Shown: positions 27,782 to 38,009 of the stretch, in pieces | Layout: the number at the start of each line of letters is the position of its first letter | Position numbering within the stretch: position 1 is the first letter of the stretch | DNA from: Helicobacter cetorum MIT 00-7128 | GTDB lineage: Bacteria > Campylobacterota > Campylobacteria > Campylobacterales > Helicobacteraceae | Length of the DNA stretch: 64,000 bases | Direction of reading: 5' to 3' | Assembly (NCBI RefSeq): GCF_000259255.1 | Contig: NC_017737.1 | Coordinates: 1,116,001-1,180,000, forward strand | Program-made: the position numbers and the translations under genes | The notes under the pieces: generated by a model | Seen by the model: only the letters and a program-made list of their open reading frames with translations | The model's database searches: none | What the model was told of the DNA's origin: nothing

Positions 27782-28689
27782 TTTTCGCCCTTAAGCCATG
27801 CGTTTAAAAGTTCTTGTAAATTCTCTTTTAAAAGAGTGTGTGAAAATTCTAAACTATTTAAATCGTTTAAAATCTCTGTTTTTAAAGTGTTAGCATAATG
27901 GTTTGCTTTATCTAATCCTAATAAATTCACAAAACTATTTTTAGCACTATCCAAATGGGTGGTTTTACCGCTTTCTTCTTCATTTTGTGTAACATCTATA
28001 ATATCATCTAGCACTTGAAAACACAGACCCACTTTTAACCCAAAAGCACTAAGCCATTTTAAAAGCTCTGTATCTTTAATACCACTTGCAACAAGTCCCA
28101 TAATGAGACTCGCACTAATGAGTTTAGCAGTTTTATGCTTGTGTAAAAAAGTGAGTTGCTCCAAGTTCAAAGGCGTGTTTTCAAAATAGCAATCTATTGC
28201 TTGCCCTAAAACCATGCCCTTAATCCCACCATTAGTGCTTAAGATTTTGACTAACTCTACAATAATAGGACTTTCTAATAGGGAGCTTGAGAGTAATTCA
28301 AAGGCGTAAGTATTTAAAGCATCGCCTATTAATACGGCTGTAGTCTCATTGTATTTGGCGTGTAGTGTGGGGTGATTTCTTCTTAGACTAGCATTATCCA
28401 TGCAAGGTAAATCATCATGGATAAGCGAATAGGTGTGCAGGCATTCAATGCTTAAAGCGATTTTAAAATATTCTGTTTGTTTTGTAAGATAATGTTTTTT
28501 GTCCACTAAGGCACAAAGTGAGGCTAAAAAAAGCTTGGGGCGAAACCTTTTGCCCCCATTAAGCACCATTTCAAAAAAGGCTTCTTCAAGATAAGGGTGA
28601 AAGCTCTTAAGCTCCAAATTATGGTTATTTAAAAAGCTTTCAAAATTTTCGCATTCATTGTAATAAAAGGATAATTTAGGATTATTCAT
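27778..28689 (-). CDS. ispA: Polyprenyl (geranyl/farnesyl) diphosphate synthase
   Basis: Prenyltransferase making C15 diphosphate for undecaprenyl and quinone synthesis. First Asp-rich motif DDLPCMD with the short two-residue spacing and second motif DDIID are both present, as is GGKRFRP. 303 residues (H. pylori HP0929). The start ATG lies only seven bases after a TATAAT hexamer, so an internal promoter giving a leaderless mRNA is possible. Confidence 0.92.
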   Translation of the reverse strand: MNNPKLSFYYNECENFESFLNNHNLELKSFHPYLEEAFFEMVLNGGKRFRPKLFLASLCALVDKKHYLTKQTEYFKIALSIECLHTYSLIHDDLPCMDNASLRRNHPTLHAKYNETTAVLIGDALNTYAFELLSSSLLESPIIVELVKILSTNGGIKGMVLGQAIDCYFENTPLNLEQLTFLHKHKTAKLISASLIMGLVASGIKDTELLKWLSAFGLKVGLCFQVLDDIIDVTQNEEESGKTTHLDSAKNSFVNLLGLDKANHYANTLKTEILNDLNSLEFSHTLLKENLQELLNAWLKGEK

Positions 28690-28696
28690 GCGTAAA

Positions 28697-28702
28697 ATTA
28701 TA
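28697..28702 (-). promoter_or_regulatory. -10 element immediately before ispA
   Basis: TATAAT on the minus strand, seven bases from the ispA ATG and just after the folE stop. If used, the transcript would begin at or within one or two bases of the start codon. Confidence 0.4.
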
Positions 28703-28704
28703 GC

Positions 28705-29247
28705 CTAAGATTTTAAGAGTTGCATAAATTCAGCTCTAGTTTTAGGGTCTTTTTTAAACAAGCCTTTTAAGGCACTCGTTTTTATGATTGTATTTTGCTT
28801 TTGCACTCCTTGCATGCTCATGCATAAATGCTTGGCTTCACAGACCACTATTACGCCCTTTGGCTCAATGATTTCATTAAAGGTTTCTGCAATTTGAGTG
28901 GTAAGTCTTTCTTGGATTTGTAAGCGTTTGCTATAAATTTCAATAAGCTTAGCTATCGCACTAATGCCCACAATCTTTTCATTAGGAATGTATCCCACAC
29001 TAATATGTCCAAAAAAGGGCAATAAATGATGCTCGCAAGTGGAGTAAAACTCAATGTGTTGAGCGATAACCATTTCATCACAAACCCCTTGAAAATACGC
29101 ACTTTTTAGAGCAACTTTTGGGTCTTCTTTATAGCCTTTATACAAGAAATTCCACAATTCAATAACTCTTTTAGGCGTATCTTTTAAGCCTTCTCTATTC
29201 TTGTCTTCGCCGATATTTTCAAAAAACTGGTTGAAAAATTTTTCCAT
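28705..29247 (-). CDS. folE: GTP cyclohydrolase I
   Basis: Makes dihydroneopterin triphosphate for folate and, via QueD/QueE, for queuosine. Zn ligands are in FYSTCEHHLLPF (Cys, His) and CEAKHLCMSMQG (Cys). 180 residues starting MEKFFNQFFENIGED, the family N-terminus. The frame is open 30 codons further upstream, but those overlap htpX and were discarded. Four bases separate it from htpX. Confidence 0.94.
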   Translation of the reverse strand: MEKFFNQFFENIGEDKNREGLKDTPKRVIELWNFLYKGYKEDPKVALKSAYFQGVCDEMVIAQHIEFYSTCEHHLLPFFGHISVGYIPNEKIVGISAIAKLIEIYSKRLQIQERLTTQIAETFNEIIEPKGVIVVCEAKHLCMSMQGVQKQNTIIKTSALKGLFKKDPKTRAEFMQLLKS

Positions 29248-29251
29248 AGTA

Positions 29252-30178
29252 TTATGCACGCCTTGTGAGTGATTGAATACGATTTTTAATGCTAGGGTGT
29301 GTGCTAAACATTTCAGAATTAAAAATATAAGCCGCATAGCGAGTGCTATTAGTATCTATTTCTCTATAATCATTCTTGCTATAATCGTTAGAAATTTTTT
29401 GTAAGGCTCTAATCATAGGCTTACTATCATGCATTAAAAATGCGGCTCCACTATCCGCCATGTATTCTCGTGTGCGGCTTAAATACATTTGTAAAATGAG
29501 CGTTAAAAAAGGCAAGATGATTTGTAAGATAAACAAAATGCTTCTAGCTAAATTCGCTCCATTATTCCTGCGATTACCCATAAAAAAATACACGCTAAAA
29601 TTAGCCACTAAGAGCATGATATTGCTTAAAATCCCTACACACATAGTTAAGCGAATATCATTGTGCCTAATGTGGCTAAGTTCATGGGCTATCACTGCTT
29701 TTAATTCATCTCTGTCTAATCTCTCTATTAAGGCACTTGTAAGAGCAATAAGAGAGTTAGATTCATTCCAGCCACTTGCAAAGGCATTCATATAAGGGGC
29801 ATTAATGATATAAAGCTTAGGCTCAAAATTAAGCTTAGCTTCTTCTAAAAGCTCTGAAAAAACGCCATAAATTTGATTTTCTTTAGAGCTTAAAACCTTG
29901 TTAGGGTCAATGAGCTTATATTCATCGCCACTTAGCATGATAGAGCTAAAATTTTGAATACAAATGAAAATAATTACAGAAGCTATAAGAAACATAGTTA
30001 GGGTAATGGTAGGAAAAATTTGAAAAGTGATGAGTTTAAAAAGGGCTATGCCTAAATCATTAGCATTAATTCTAATAACATCTACTAACAAGCCTATAAA
30101 AGCAAAAATCACGCAATAAGTCGCTAAAACCGCATTAGTCTTGAGCCTATTTTGTGCGATAATCTTTTCAAAATTCAT
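29252..30178 (-). CDS. htpX: Membrane zinc metalloprotease HtpX
   Basis: Inner membrane M48 protease in envelope protein quality control. Zn-binding [10 protein letters not shown] motif at about residue 164, and downstream Glu region [12 protein letters not shown]. Four hydrophobic segments: two near the N-terminus (about 17-35 and 50-75) and two after the HExxH motif. 308 residues from the ATG at 30178, chosen because AAGGAGGAAT lies 9 bases upstream; a longer frame runs into truD. Confidence 0.93.
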   Translation of the reverse strand: MNFEKIIAQNRLKTNAVLATYCVIFAFIGLLVDVIRINANDLGIALFKLITFQIFPTITLTMFLIASVIIFICIQNFSSIMLSGDEYKLIDPNKVLSSKENQIYGVFSELLEEAKLNFEPKLYIINAPYMNAFASGWNESNSLIALTSALIERLDRDELKAVIAHELSHIRHNDIRLTMCVGILSNIMLLVANFSVYFFMGNRRNNGANLARSILFILQIILPFLTLILQMYLSRTREYMADSGAAFLMHDSKPMIRALQKISNDYSKNDYREIDTNSTRYAAYIFNSEMFSTHPSIKNRIQSLTRRA

Positions 30179-30179
30179 G

Positions 30180-31313
30180 CTAATATTCCTCCTTCTCATG
30201 TTTGATTTCTTTAAGTAACGCACTCGCATAACTCCCCTTAGGCAAGTAAAATTCTAGCTCAAATTGTGCTTTTTCTTTCACATATTTAGAAGTCAAATTT
30301 TCTACAAACACCCAAAAAAACCGCCTAGAACCTAGCGTTTTAGCATGATTATTTAAAACTTCGTGTTGAAATTCTTTTTCAATTTCTAGGCTCAAATTTT
30401 TTGCATAAAGAGCTTTTTTGCCATCTAATAAACCGGTAGGCACAACTTTTTGATTTAAAAATCTCTCGCTTTCTTTTTCTAAGTCTAAAACATCAAAAAA
30501 CTTCCCATAAGGGTAATGGCACATCACATCGCCTTCTAAGATTTTAAAGGGGTGGGCTTGTTGTTTAAGGATTTTTAGGGCGTTTGAAGGGATACTTAAA
30601 TGCTTTTGTTTAAAAAACTCTAAACTCTCTTTCAAACTAAAATCGCTGATAATTTTACTGAGCTCTAATCGTTTACTTAAATGCGAGTTAAACAAATAGC
30701 TTTGATAGCTTGAGATTAAAAAAGCGTTTAATTTCTTATTTTTGAAACGCCTTTCATTTTGTAAGATTTTTAAACCTTCTTTGTGGTTGTCATTAAACTT
30801 CCCAAAGCGTTGTGAGCCAAAATAATTAGGCATGCCAAATTGAGCGATTTTTTCTAGGACAAGCTCGGTCTTTTGAGCGTTTAAGGGGGTCATTTTTTTA
30901 AAACGCATAAAAAATTTATTCCCTTTCAAATGCCCTAGTTTGATTTTATTATGATGATAAGTTAGAGATAGGATTTTAATGTTTCTTGCTTGTAAAACAC
31001 TAGCATGAGTTTCTAATAGGGGGGCGTATTTTTTAGGGAGTGAGATAAATTGCGTTGTTAGTGCGTTTTTATCTTTCAAACCTGCATAACCCATTTCTCT
31101 AACTTTTATGCCTAAAATTTCAGAAAAAATTTGAAGCATTTCTAAAGTGCTTAAGCCACTTTTTCTTACTTGAATAATGGCATGCTCGCCTGTGTTGCTA
31201 AACTCATATAAAGGCACTTCATGCACACAAAAATCTCTCGCACTAGAATTGAAAACAAAATCAATACTCGCATGATTATAAGCATGTAGTAGGGGCATAA
31301 AATTTAAATTCAT
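30180..31313 (-). CDS. truD: tRNA pseudouridine(13) synthase TruD
   Basis: Converts U13 in tRNA(Glu) to pseudouridine. The catalytic segment [14 protein letters not shown] with Asp is at about residue 80; NYFGSQRFG and the TruD insertion domain follow. 377 residues (HP0926). The start overlaps the recR stop region by 4 nt; the stop lies one base before htpX. Confidence 0.93.
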   Translation of the reverse strand: MNLNFMPLLHAYNHASIDFVFNSSARDFCVHEVPLYEFSNTGEHAIIQVRKSGLSTLEMLQIFSEILGIKVREMGYAGLKDKNALTTQFISLPKKYAPLLETHASVLQARNIKILSLTYHHNKIKLGHLKGNKFFMRFKKMTPLNAQKTELVLEKIAQFGMPNYFGSQRFGKFNDNHKEGLKILQNERRFKNKKLNAFLISSYQSYLFNSHLSKRLELSKIISDFSLKESLEFFKQKHLSIPSNALKILKQQAHPFKILEGDVMCHYPYGKFFDVLDLEKESERFLNQKVVPTGLLDGKKALYAKNLSLEIEKEFQHEVLNNHAKTLGSRRFFWVFVENLTSKYVKEKAQFELEFYLPKGSYASALLKEIKHEKEEY

Positions 31314-31891
31314 GCTTTTATCCTTGCGTTAAACGCCCTTGAAAGTGAGACTAAATCAATGTTTTCAAAATTCACTCCAGTAGGCACGCCTTGAGCGATT
31401 TTAGTAAAAGTGAGATGAAATTTTTGTAATTTATCTTCTATATAGAGCATTAAAGAATCATTAGCTAGAGTGGGGGGGAAAGCAAAGATGATTTCTTTAA
31501 TATTTTCTTCAACTAGGCGTTTTTCTAGGGCGTTAAAATTCAAATCTTCTATGGAATTTAGCACATAGTAGCGTCCTAAAAAGTCCTTTAAATCTTCTAA
31601 GATAAACACATCTCTTGGGTGTAAAACCATGCAAAGCTGAGAATTTTGCCTACTTTCATCAGAACAAATCTCACAAATCTCACTCTCACTCAAGGCGTTA
31701 CAAGATGAACATGTTTTGAGATTTTCTAGGGCATTTTCTAAAGCGTGAGTGAGTTTGAGTGCCAAATAGGGGTTTTCCAAACCTAAATGATACGCCATTT
31801 TAAAGGCAGATTTTTTACCCACACTTGGGATTTTTTCCAAACAATCCACTAAATTTAAAAAATGATTCAAGCTGTTTTTATAAGTATTCAT
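31310..31891 (-). CDS. recR: Recombination mediator RecR
   Basis: Ring-forming DNA-binding protein that works with RecO in RecA loading. Helix-hairpin-helix region [16 protein letters not shown] (about 20-36), four-Cys zinc finger (CSSCNA...CEIC, about 58-72), Toprim domain, and the [12 protein letters not shown] segment near the end. 193 residues. The ATG is only six bases after a TATAAT hexamer, so its mRNA may be leaderless. Confidence 0.94.
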   Translation of the reverse strand: MNTYKNSLNHFLNLVDCLEKIPSVGKKSAFKMAYHLGLENPYLALKLTHALENALENLKTCSSCNALSESEICEICSDESRQNSQLCMVLHPRDVFILEDLKDFLGRYYVLNSIEDLNFNALEKRLVEENIKEIIFAFPPTLANDSLMLYIEDKLQKFHLTFTKIAQGVPTGVNFENIDLVSLSRAFNARIKA

Positions 31892-31897
31892 GCTTGT

Positions 31898-31903
31898 ATT
31901 ATA
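31898..31903 (-). promoter_or_regulatory. -10 element immediately before recR
   Basis: TATAAT (AGTATAATACAAGC then ATG) on the minus strand, leaving six bases to the start codon; the expected transcription start coincides with the A of the ATG. It drives the truD-htpX-folE side of the operon as well. Confidence 0.6.
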
Positions 31904-31936
31904 CTAATATTTTAAATTGTGCTTTTAAAAGCGTGA

Positions 31937-31942
31937 TACAAT
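31937..31942 (+). promoter_or_regulatory. -10 element for dapB
   Basis: TACAAT preceded by GTGA, 24 bases before the dapB ATG; AAGGA lies between. Divergent from the recR promoter. Confidence 0.5.
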
Positions 31943-31965
31943 AAAATAAAAAATTAAGGAAAAAC

Positions 31966-32730
31966 ATGAAAATCGGTGTTTATGGAGCTAATGGGCGTAT
32001 AGGAAAATTGCTTTTAGAAGAATTAAAACATGGCTATAAAGGGCTTGTTTTAGCAAGCGTGTTTGCAAGAAATAAGTGTGAAATAGATTTTAGCGATTTT
32101 TCACACACACCCTTGGTAACTAATGATTTAAAAGCGTTTGCAAAAGCGTGTGAATGCGTGATTGATTTTTCTTTATCAAAAGGGACTGATAGCTTATTAG
32201 ACGCTCTTTTAGAATGCCCTAAAATTTTAGTTTCTGGCACAACCGGATTAGAAGAAAAAACGCTAGAAAAAATGCAAAGTCTTTCTTTAAAAGCCCCCAT
32301 TTTACATGCGCATAACATGTCTTTAGGCGTTGCAATCCTTACTCAATTAGCTTTTTTAGCCTCATCACAATTAAAAGATGCGGATATTGAGATTGTAGAA
32401 ACGCATCATAATCTTAAAAAAGACGCACCAAGTGGCACAGCATTAAGCTTGTATCAAGCTTGTGCTAAGGCTAGGGGCTATGATGAAAAGAAAGCTTTAG
32501 TAACTCATAGAGAAGATTTACGCTCCAAAGAAAGTATTGGCGTAGTCGCTTTAAGAGGGGGTGATGTAGCAGGGAAACATACGATAGGCTTTTATTTACA
32601 AGGCGAATATATAGAACTCACTCATACGGCTACAAACCGCTCTATCTTTGCTAAAGGAGCTTTAGAAGTCGCTCTATGGCTTAAAGATAAAAAGGCTAAA
32701 AAATATGAGATTAAAGAGATGTTTAATTAA
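31966..32730 (+). CDS. dapB: 4-hydroxy-tetrahydrodipicolinate reductase
   Basis: Diaminopimelate/lysine pathway enzyme supplying peptidoglycan precursors. NAD(P)-binding [10 protein letters not shown] at residues 8-17; [12 protein letters not shown]; the catalytic [15 protein letters not shown] segment with its His pair and Lys (about 145-160). 254 residues (HP0510). RBS AAGGA, ATG. It precedes the type III restriction-modification genes by nine bases, so the two may be co-transcribed. Confidence 0.95.
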   Translation: MKIGVYGANGRIGKLLLEELKHGYKGLVLASVFARNKCEIDFSDFSHTPLVTNDLKAFAKACECVIDFSLSKGTDSLLDALLECPKILVSGTTGLEEKTLEKMQSLSLKAPILHAHNMSLGVAILTQLAFLASSQLKDADIEIVETHHNLKKDAPSGTALSLYQACAKARGYDEKKALVTHREDLRSKESIGVVALRGGDVAGKHTIGFYLQGEYIELTHTATNRSIFAKGALEVALWLKDKKAKKYEIKEMFN

Positions 32731-32739
32731 GGAATGGTA

Positions 32740-34092
32740 ATGGAAATAAAAAATAACGAACGCTTAGAGGCTTTAAAACAATTGTTGCCTGAAATTTTTG
32801 ATAAAGACAACGCTTTAAATATAGAAAAATTACAAAGCTTTTGTAAAGATAGCGAAATAGCCATAAGCGATGAAAGCTATCGCTTGAATTTTAGCGCCAA
32901 ATTTGTTGCCTCTAAATTAGCAAATGTAAAACCTAGCACGATTATTTGCGCTGATAATAAGCATAACATTATAGATGAAAATAAAGAAAGCCAAAATATT
33001 TTGATTAAGGGCGATAATTTAGAAGTTTTAAGGCATTTAAAAAGGGCTTATAAAGAAAAAATCAAAATGATTTATATTGACCCCCCTTATAATACAAATA
33101 ATAAAGATTTTGTTTATAATGACACTAGAGCGTGGGATTTAGAAAGCTTAGTTAAGCTAGGCATAGAAGAAAAAGAGGCTAATAGGGTGCTAGAATGGTC
33201 TAGCAAGGGGGCAAATAGTCATAGTGCATGGCTATCTTTTATGTATCCTAGATTATTTCTAGCTAGAAAGCTTTTAAAAGATGATGGCGTGATTTTTATT
33301 TCTATAGATGATAATGAAATGGCACAACTCAAACTTTTATGCGATGAGATTTTTGGGGAAGATAATTTTGTGAATTTGCTGTCTGTAGTAGATAATCTTA
33401 AGGGGAATAACAACACAGATGGCATAGTGAATACACATGAATATTGCCTAATATATGCAAAAAATAAGGAATTATTACACCTTAAAGACATATTGATTGA
33501 TGAATATGAAGATGAATTAGCTAAATGGAATATTGATGAGTATGGATATTGGAAAGAGGGACGCAATATTAAAGGAACAGGGGAAAATGCTCCGAGAGAA
33601 AAGCGACCTAGCATGTTCTATCCTATTTATTTAAGTGATGATTTGGAAATATCTTTAGAAAAATCTAACAAATACAATATTGAAGTATTGCCACTTACAA
33701 ATGGCAAGGAAGTATGCTGGAATTGGGGTAAAGATTTCTTACAAGAGAATAAGCATGAACTGATTGTTAAGAAAGTAGGAAATAATTATAATTTTATAAA
33801 AAAACAACGCCCTAGCTTAGGGGATTTACCTAGCAAAAAAATGAAAACAACTTGTTACAAACCTAAATATTCTACTTCTGTAAGTTCAGCGACAATGAAA
33901 CAACTTTTTGGCGAACCTATTTTTAATTATTCTAAATCAGTTTATTTTATTTGCGATTTAATCCAAATCGCCACAAACGAAGGCGACCTAATTTTAGACT
34001 TTTTCGCCGGAAGTGGCACAACCGCCCATGCCGTGTTGGAAAGTAATAAAAACGATTATCAAAAATTAAGTGCGGGGGGGGGGGTTATTTAA
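32740..34092 (+). CDS. mod: Type III DNA methyltransferase Mod, 5' part, frame-shifted at G11 (phase OFF)
   Basis: N6-adenine methyltransferase of the beta class: motif IV DPPYNT at residues 114-119 precedes motif I DFFAGSGTT at about 422. The variable centre between them (about 215-400) is the target recognition domain. The frame ends soon after a G11 tract (...LSAGGGVI stop). The continuation in the next frame (34070-34690) is intact, so a tract of 10 or 13 G would restore a protein of about 650 residues. Start at the ATG six bases after AAGGA; an ATG six bases earlier touches the RBS. In other bacteria phase-variable Mod proteins control regulons (phasevarions). Confidence 0.9.
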   Translation: MEIKNNERLEALKQLLPEIFDKDNALNIEKLQSFCKDSEIAISDESYRLNFSAKFVASKLANVKPSTIICADNKHNIIDENKESQNILIKGDNLEVLRHLKRAYKEKIKMIYIDPPYNTNNKDFVYNDTRAWDLESLVKLGIEEKEANRVLEWSSKGANSHSAWLSFMYPRLFLARKLLKDDGVIFISIDDNEMAQLKLLCDEIFGEDNFVNLLSVVDNLKGNNNTDGIVNTHEYCLIYAKNKELLHLKDILIDEYEDELAKWNIDEYGYWKEGRNIKGTGENAPREKRPSMFYPIYLSDDLEISLEKSNKYNIEVLPLTNGKEVCWNWGKDFLQENKHELIVKKVGNNYNFIKKQRPSLGDLPSKKMKTTCYKPKYSTSVSSATMKQLFGEPIFNYSKSVYFICDLIQIATNEGDLILDFFAGSGTTAHAVLESNKNDYQKLSAGGGVI

Positions 34093-34690
34093 TAGCCTAA
34101 ATGCCGGATTTAAAGAAAGACAATTTATTCTCGTTCAGTTAGATGAGATTATTGATGCAAATAAAAATAAAAGTGCGTTTGATTTTTGCAAAAACACCTT
34201 AAACTCACAAAGTCCTAGCATTTTTGACATTACGAAAGAAAGGATTAAAAGAGCTGGAGCAAAAATTAAAGAGCAATACCCAAGCTTAGATTGTGGCTTT
34301 AAGATTTTTGAAATTAAAGAAATAGAAAAAGACAATCTTTTTAATGATATAGAAAACTTAGTGTTAAGTGCGAGCGTTTATGATGGCTTAGTCTTAAATA
34401 GTGCATGTGAAGTCATTCTTTTAGATAATGAGCGTAAAGAACCTTATCAAGCTTATTACGCCAAAGACACGCAATGCTTGTATTTATATGAAAAAGGCTT
34501 CAACGATACAGCCTTAAAAGAGCTTTTTAATAAAATCAATAATGATAGGGATTTTAATGTGAAATCTATCATTTATTATGGCGAAAATATGGATAGCAAA
34601 ATGCAATTAGAGCTTAAAGAAGGCAAGGCGCATAAAAACAATAAAAATAGCCATATCCTAGTGAAAGCGTGGTATCCTAAAAATGTATGA
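34070..34690 (+). CDS. mod: Type III DNA methyltransferase Mod, 3' part
   Basis: Continuation of mod in the -1-related frame after the G tract, starting with FNSLNAGFKERQFILVQLDE, which directly follows motif I in Mod proteins. The GTG at 34070 given by the open frame lies in the tract and is not a real start. The C-terminal region ends VKAWYPKNV, and the stop overlaps the res ATG by 8 nt. Not expected to be translated at G11 except through slippage. Confidence 0.85.
   Translation: MRGGGLFNSLNAGFKERQFILVQLDEIIDANKNKSAFDFCKNTLNSQSPSIFDITKERIKRAGAKIKEQYPSLDCGFKIFEIKEIEKDNLFNDIENLVLSASVYDGLVLNSACEVILLDNERKEPYQAYYAKDTQCLYLYEKGFNDTALKELFNKINNDRDFNVKSIIYYGENMDSKMQLELKEGKAHKNNKNSHILVKAWYPKNV
34074..34084 (+). 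repeat. G11 homopolymeric tract inside mod
   Basis: Eleven G between AGTGC and TTATTTAATAG. Codon arithmetic from the start at 32740 shows the upstream frame needs 1+3n G (10 or 13) to join the downstream frame. At 11 the reading stops within three codons. Confidence 0.95.
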
Positions 34691-37526
34691 AAATTTAGAT
34701 TACCAAGAAAAGGCTATCAACTCTGTTTTAAAACTCTTTGAAAATATCTCTATAAAGAAGAGCGATGAGCCAAATGCCAATGATGAGCTAATGCTAAATA
34801 AGCATGTTTTAGAAAATAATCTTAAAAGTATCCAAGAGCAAAACCACTTAAAAAATGTGCCTTTAATTTTTGATACGCCCCTTAATGTTGATGTGTGCAT
34901 GCAAACAGGCACGGGCAAGACTTATACTTTTACTAAGCTTATGGCAAATATTTATCATTATTACGCACAAAAGGTGCATAAATTTATTATCGTTATCCCT
35001 AGTTTAGCCATAAAGGCGCAATTAGTGGATTTTTTAAAAAACAATACGCAAACTTTTGGCGTGGATTTTGAAGTTTTTGTTTTAGAAAGCAAGAAAAATA
35101 GCAAAAAGGCTAAAAACTTTTTAAGCGTAGAGTTAAGAAATTTTATAGAAAAAGAAAATGAGCTGAGTATTTTAGTTATCAATCAAGGCATGTTAAATTC
35201 TAAAAGCTTAGAAGAAGAATGCGAGGGCTTATTTGGGAGCTTTAGTATTTTTGAAAGCATTTCAAAATTAAAGCCTTTTATTATTATGGATGAGGTGCAT
35301 AAATTTAAGCAAGAAAATGTTACTTATGCTAATTTAATGAAGTTTAAGCCTCAAGTTTTAGTGCGTTTTGGGGCGACTTTCCCTTATAAAAATAAAAAGA
35401 ATAAAGAAATAGATTATAAGAACTTGGTGTATCATTTGAGTGCTAGAGAGGCGTTTAATAGGGGTTTGACTAAGGGTGTGAGAGGGCATGTGATTGATAC
35501 TTCTTGTATAACAAGCCAGAAATTTAAGCTTAAAGAAATTTTTGATGATTATGCAGTGTTTGATGTCATCAGCTATTTAGGGAATAAAACAGAGAGCAAA
35601 CAAGAGCAAATTATCCCTAAGCTTGGCAAGATTTCTGATTTTGTTTTAGAAAAGATTAATGCTAAAAGAACCAAAATTGAGCTAAATAATGGCGAAACTT
35701 ATCAAAAGGGCGATATGATTAAGGGGGTGAATAAAGATTTTTGTAAAGGTTTTTTAACTAAGGCTATAGAAGAGCATTTAAAAATTGAATACACGCTTTT
35801 AGTTACAAGAAAAGATAGAATCAAGCCTATAACACTCTTTTTTATTGATAATATTAATGCGTATCGCAATGCTGATTATGCGTGGCTCAAAGATTTGTTT
35901 GAAGAGATTTTAAAAGAACAAATTACAAAAATGAAAAATAGCAAAGAAGTCAAAGAAAATAACTTTTACTATGAGTTTTTAGAAAAAAGCCTTAAAGATA
36001 TTTCTAAAACGCATGGAGGGTATTTTTGCAAGGATAATAGCCAGAGTGATGAAGATATTGCTAAAGAAGTAGAAGAGATTTTGCATGACAAAGAGGCGTT
36101 ATTAAGTTTAGAGAATACAAGGCGTTTTATTTTCTCGCAATGGACTTTAAAAGAGGGGTGGGATAACCCTAATGTTTTTGTGATTTGTAAAATGCGCAGT
36201 AGCGGGAGTGATATTAGCAGGATTCAAGAAGTGGGGCGAGGCTTGAGACTGCCTGTAAATGAATATCAAAACCGCATTAGTGATGAAGAATTTTTTTTAG
36301 AATACATTGTGGGCGATGATGAAAAAAACTTCATTAAAGAATTAAAAGATGAGGTAGAGGGGGCTGTTAACTATAGTAAGCTTGATGATGAGGTATGTCA
36401 AAATATTATTCAATATTATCCGGATAAAACAGATGATATTATTATCTATGAATGCTCTCAAAATAAAATTATTGATAGCATGAGAGCTTTAAATATCATT
36501 GATTTTGAAGGCTTAAAAGAGCTATACCCCTTAGCTTTTAAGGTCAGTAGTGGAAAAATAGGGAGTTCTAATAATACCAATAAGGTAAAAATTAGAGCGC
36601 ATAAATACGCTGAATTGAAAGCATTATGGGAAGAAATCAATCAAAAACGCTTTTTAATCTATCATATTGAAAATGAAGAGAAGTTTTTAGAAATTGTTAA
36701 AGAATGTTTTCAAGATAGCCATTCAAAATGGAAAAAAACTCAATTAGTGTCTCAAGCAAGTGCATATTTTGGAGGCGAGGTAAAAAAATATAATAAGCAA
36801 GAATTGCAAAAAATCAAGGGCATGGAATATGAAGAGTTTTTATTAAAACTTGCTAAAAAACTCAGCGTGAAAAAAAGCACCTTACATAGAGCCTTTGAGA
36901 GCTTGAAAACACAAAAAGATTTTGATTTAAAAGATTATTTAAATGATAGCAATGTGGTTTATATAGAAAAAGAGTTCAAACGCTTTTTAGCCTATGGGAG
37001 CGTGAATTTTGAAATTAGCTATGCAAAAATAGAGGCTAATGTCCATCCAAGTGCGTTTAGTGATAATAAAGGGTATGCATTAAAAGAAATTAATGTGAGT
37101 AATTTAGGCACTTTAGGCGAAGAAGACAAAGAGGCACAAGAAAGCTTTTTGTTAGAAAAGGTGGTGTGTGATAGCAAGATTGAAAAGTCTAATATTAGTC
37201 AAATCATAGAAGATAAAGATTTTAAAATTAAAGTGTTTAGTAAAATACCTAAAAATTCTATTAAAATCCCTTTAGCTGGGGGATTTAGCTATAGTCCTGA
37301 TTTTATGTATGTGATAGAAGATAAGGAGAGTAAAAAAGAGTTGCATTGCATTATTGAAAGCAAGGGCAAAAGGGACGAAGCCTTAAGCAAGGAAGAAGAA
37401 AGGAAAATCAATCAATACGCCCCTAAATTTTTTGAAAGCCTTAAGAATGTGAGCTTTAAGACACAATTTGAAGATACAGAAATCACAGAAATTCTAAGAG
37501 AGGTATTAAGCAAGAAAAATAGTTAG
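34683..37526 (+). CDS. res: Type III restriction endonuclease Res
   Basis: ATP-dependent restriction subunit working with Mod. 947 residues: Walker A QTGTGKT (74-80), DEVHKF Walker B (about 200), a helicase C-half with SQWTLKEGWDNPNVFVICKM and RIQEVGRGLRLP, then a C-terminal PD-(D/E)XK nuclease with YSPDFMYV and CIIESKGK. The gene is intact. Because type III restriction needs Mod for recognition, Res should be inactive while mod is OFF. It overlaps the mod frame by 8 nt. Confidence 0.94.
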   Translation: MYENLDYQEKAINSVLKLFENISIKKSDEPNANDELMLNKHVLENNLKSIQEQNHLKNVPLIFDTPLNVDVCMQTGTGKTYTFTKLMANIYHYYAQKVHKFIIVIPSLAIKAQLVDFLKNNTQTFGVDFEVFVLESKKNSKKAKNFLSVELRNFIEKENELSILVINQGMLNSKSLEEECEGLFGSFSIFESISKLKPFIIMDEVHKFKQENVTYANLMKFKPQVLVRFGATFPYKNKKNKEIDYKNLVYHLSAREAFNRGLTKGVRGHVIDTSCITSQKFKLKEIFDDYAVFDVISYLGNKTESKQEQIIPKLGKISDFVLEKINAKRTKIELNNGETYQKGDMIKGVNKDFCKGFLTKAIEEHLKIEYTLLVTRKDRIKPITLFFIDNINAYRNADYAWLKDLFEEILKEQITKMKNSKEVKENNFYYEFLEKSLKDISKTHGGYFCKDNSQSDEDIAKEVEEILHDKEALLSLENTRRFIFSQWTLKEGWDNPNVFVICKMRSSGSDISRIQEVGRGLRLPVNEYQNRISDEEFFLEYIVGDDEKNFIKELKDEVEGAVNYSKLDDEVCQNIIQYYPDKTDDIIIYECSQNKIIDSMRALNIIDFEGLKELYPLAFKVSSGKIGSSNNTNKVKIRAHKYAELKALWEEINQKRFLIYHIENEEKFLEIVKECFQDSHSKWKKTQLVSQASAYFGGEVKKYNKQELQKIKGMEYEEFLLKLAKKLSVKKSTLHRAFESLKTQKDFDLKDYLNDSNVVYIEKEFKRFLAYGSVNFEISYAKIEANVHPSAFSDNKGYALKEINVSNLGTLGEEDKEAQESFLLEKVVCDSKIEKSNISQIIEDKDFKIKVFSKIPKNSIKIPLAGGFSYSPDFMYVIEDKESKKELHCIIESKGKRDEALSKEEERKINQYAPKFFESLKNVSFKTQFEDTEITEILREVLSKKNS

Positions 37527-37645
37527 CTTAATATCTTGATAAATAAAAATTTGAGATATATTGGCTTGCATAATGAAACTTTATTTTTGCAAAATATTGC
37601 AATTGCTGAAATGCTTTTAGCCTATGTGATGAAAGCTTGTTTGAA

Positions 37646-37672
37646 TTAAAAGAAAGAAAATCTTTCTTTTAA
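37646..37672 (+). terminator. Hairpin after res
   Basis: Perfect 12-bp stem TTAAAAGAAAGA / TCTTTCTTTTAA with a three-base loop, 120 bases after the res stop. AT-rich, followed by GGTGTAAAAAAC. Likely 3'-end structure of the dapB-mod-res transcript. Confidence 0.45.
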
Positions 37673-38009
37673 GGTGTAAAAAACTTAATCCAAAAATACA
37701 TCTTTTAAAAATCTCTTTAATAAAAATATTTTAATAAAGTTTATCTTTTGTAAAAATCATTTGCTAATACGATTTATTAAATAAATCCTACAAATTAATT
37801 TTTATTGTTATTAAAAAATTGTATCAATAAGGTAAATTATTACTATTGCAACGATGATTTTAGGTGCCCATTAGCTTTTATAATAAATGCTTTTTGTGTG
37901 GTGCTAGGCTAAGAATTGACAATATCCAAAAAGCCATAAAAGAAAAGGGGTTGAGACTTTGTAATTATCTTTTAAAAAATGAAGTCTTAATAAAAATAGA
38001 GTAGGGGAG

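Noticed and set aside
37861-38003. 46-codon GTG frame between res and typA
   Set aside because: No good RBS, no homologue recognised, contained in an AT-rich gap; mentioned only as a possible remnant.
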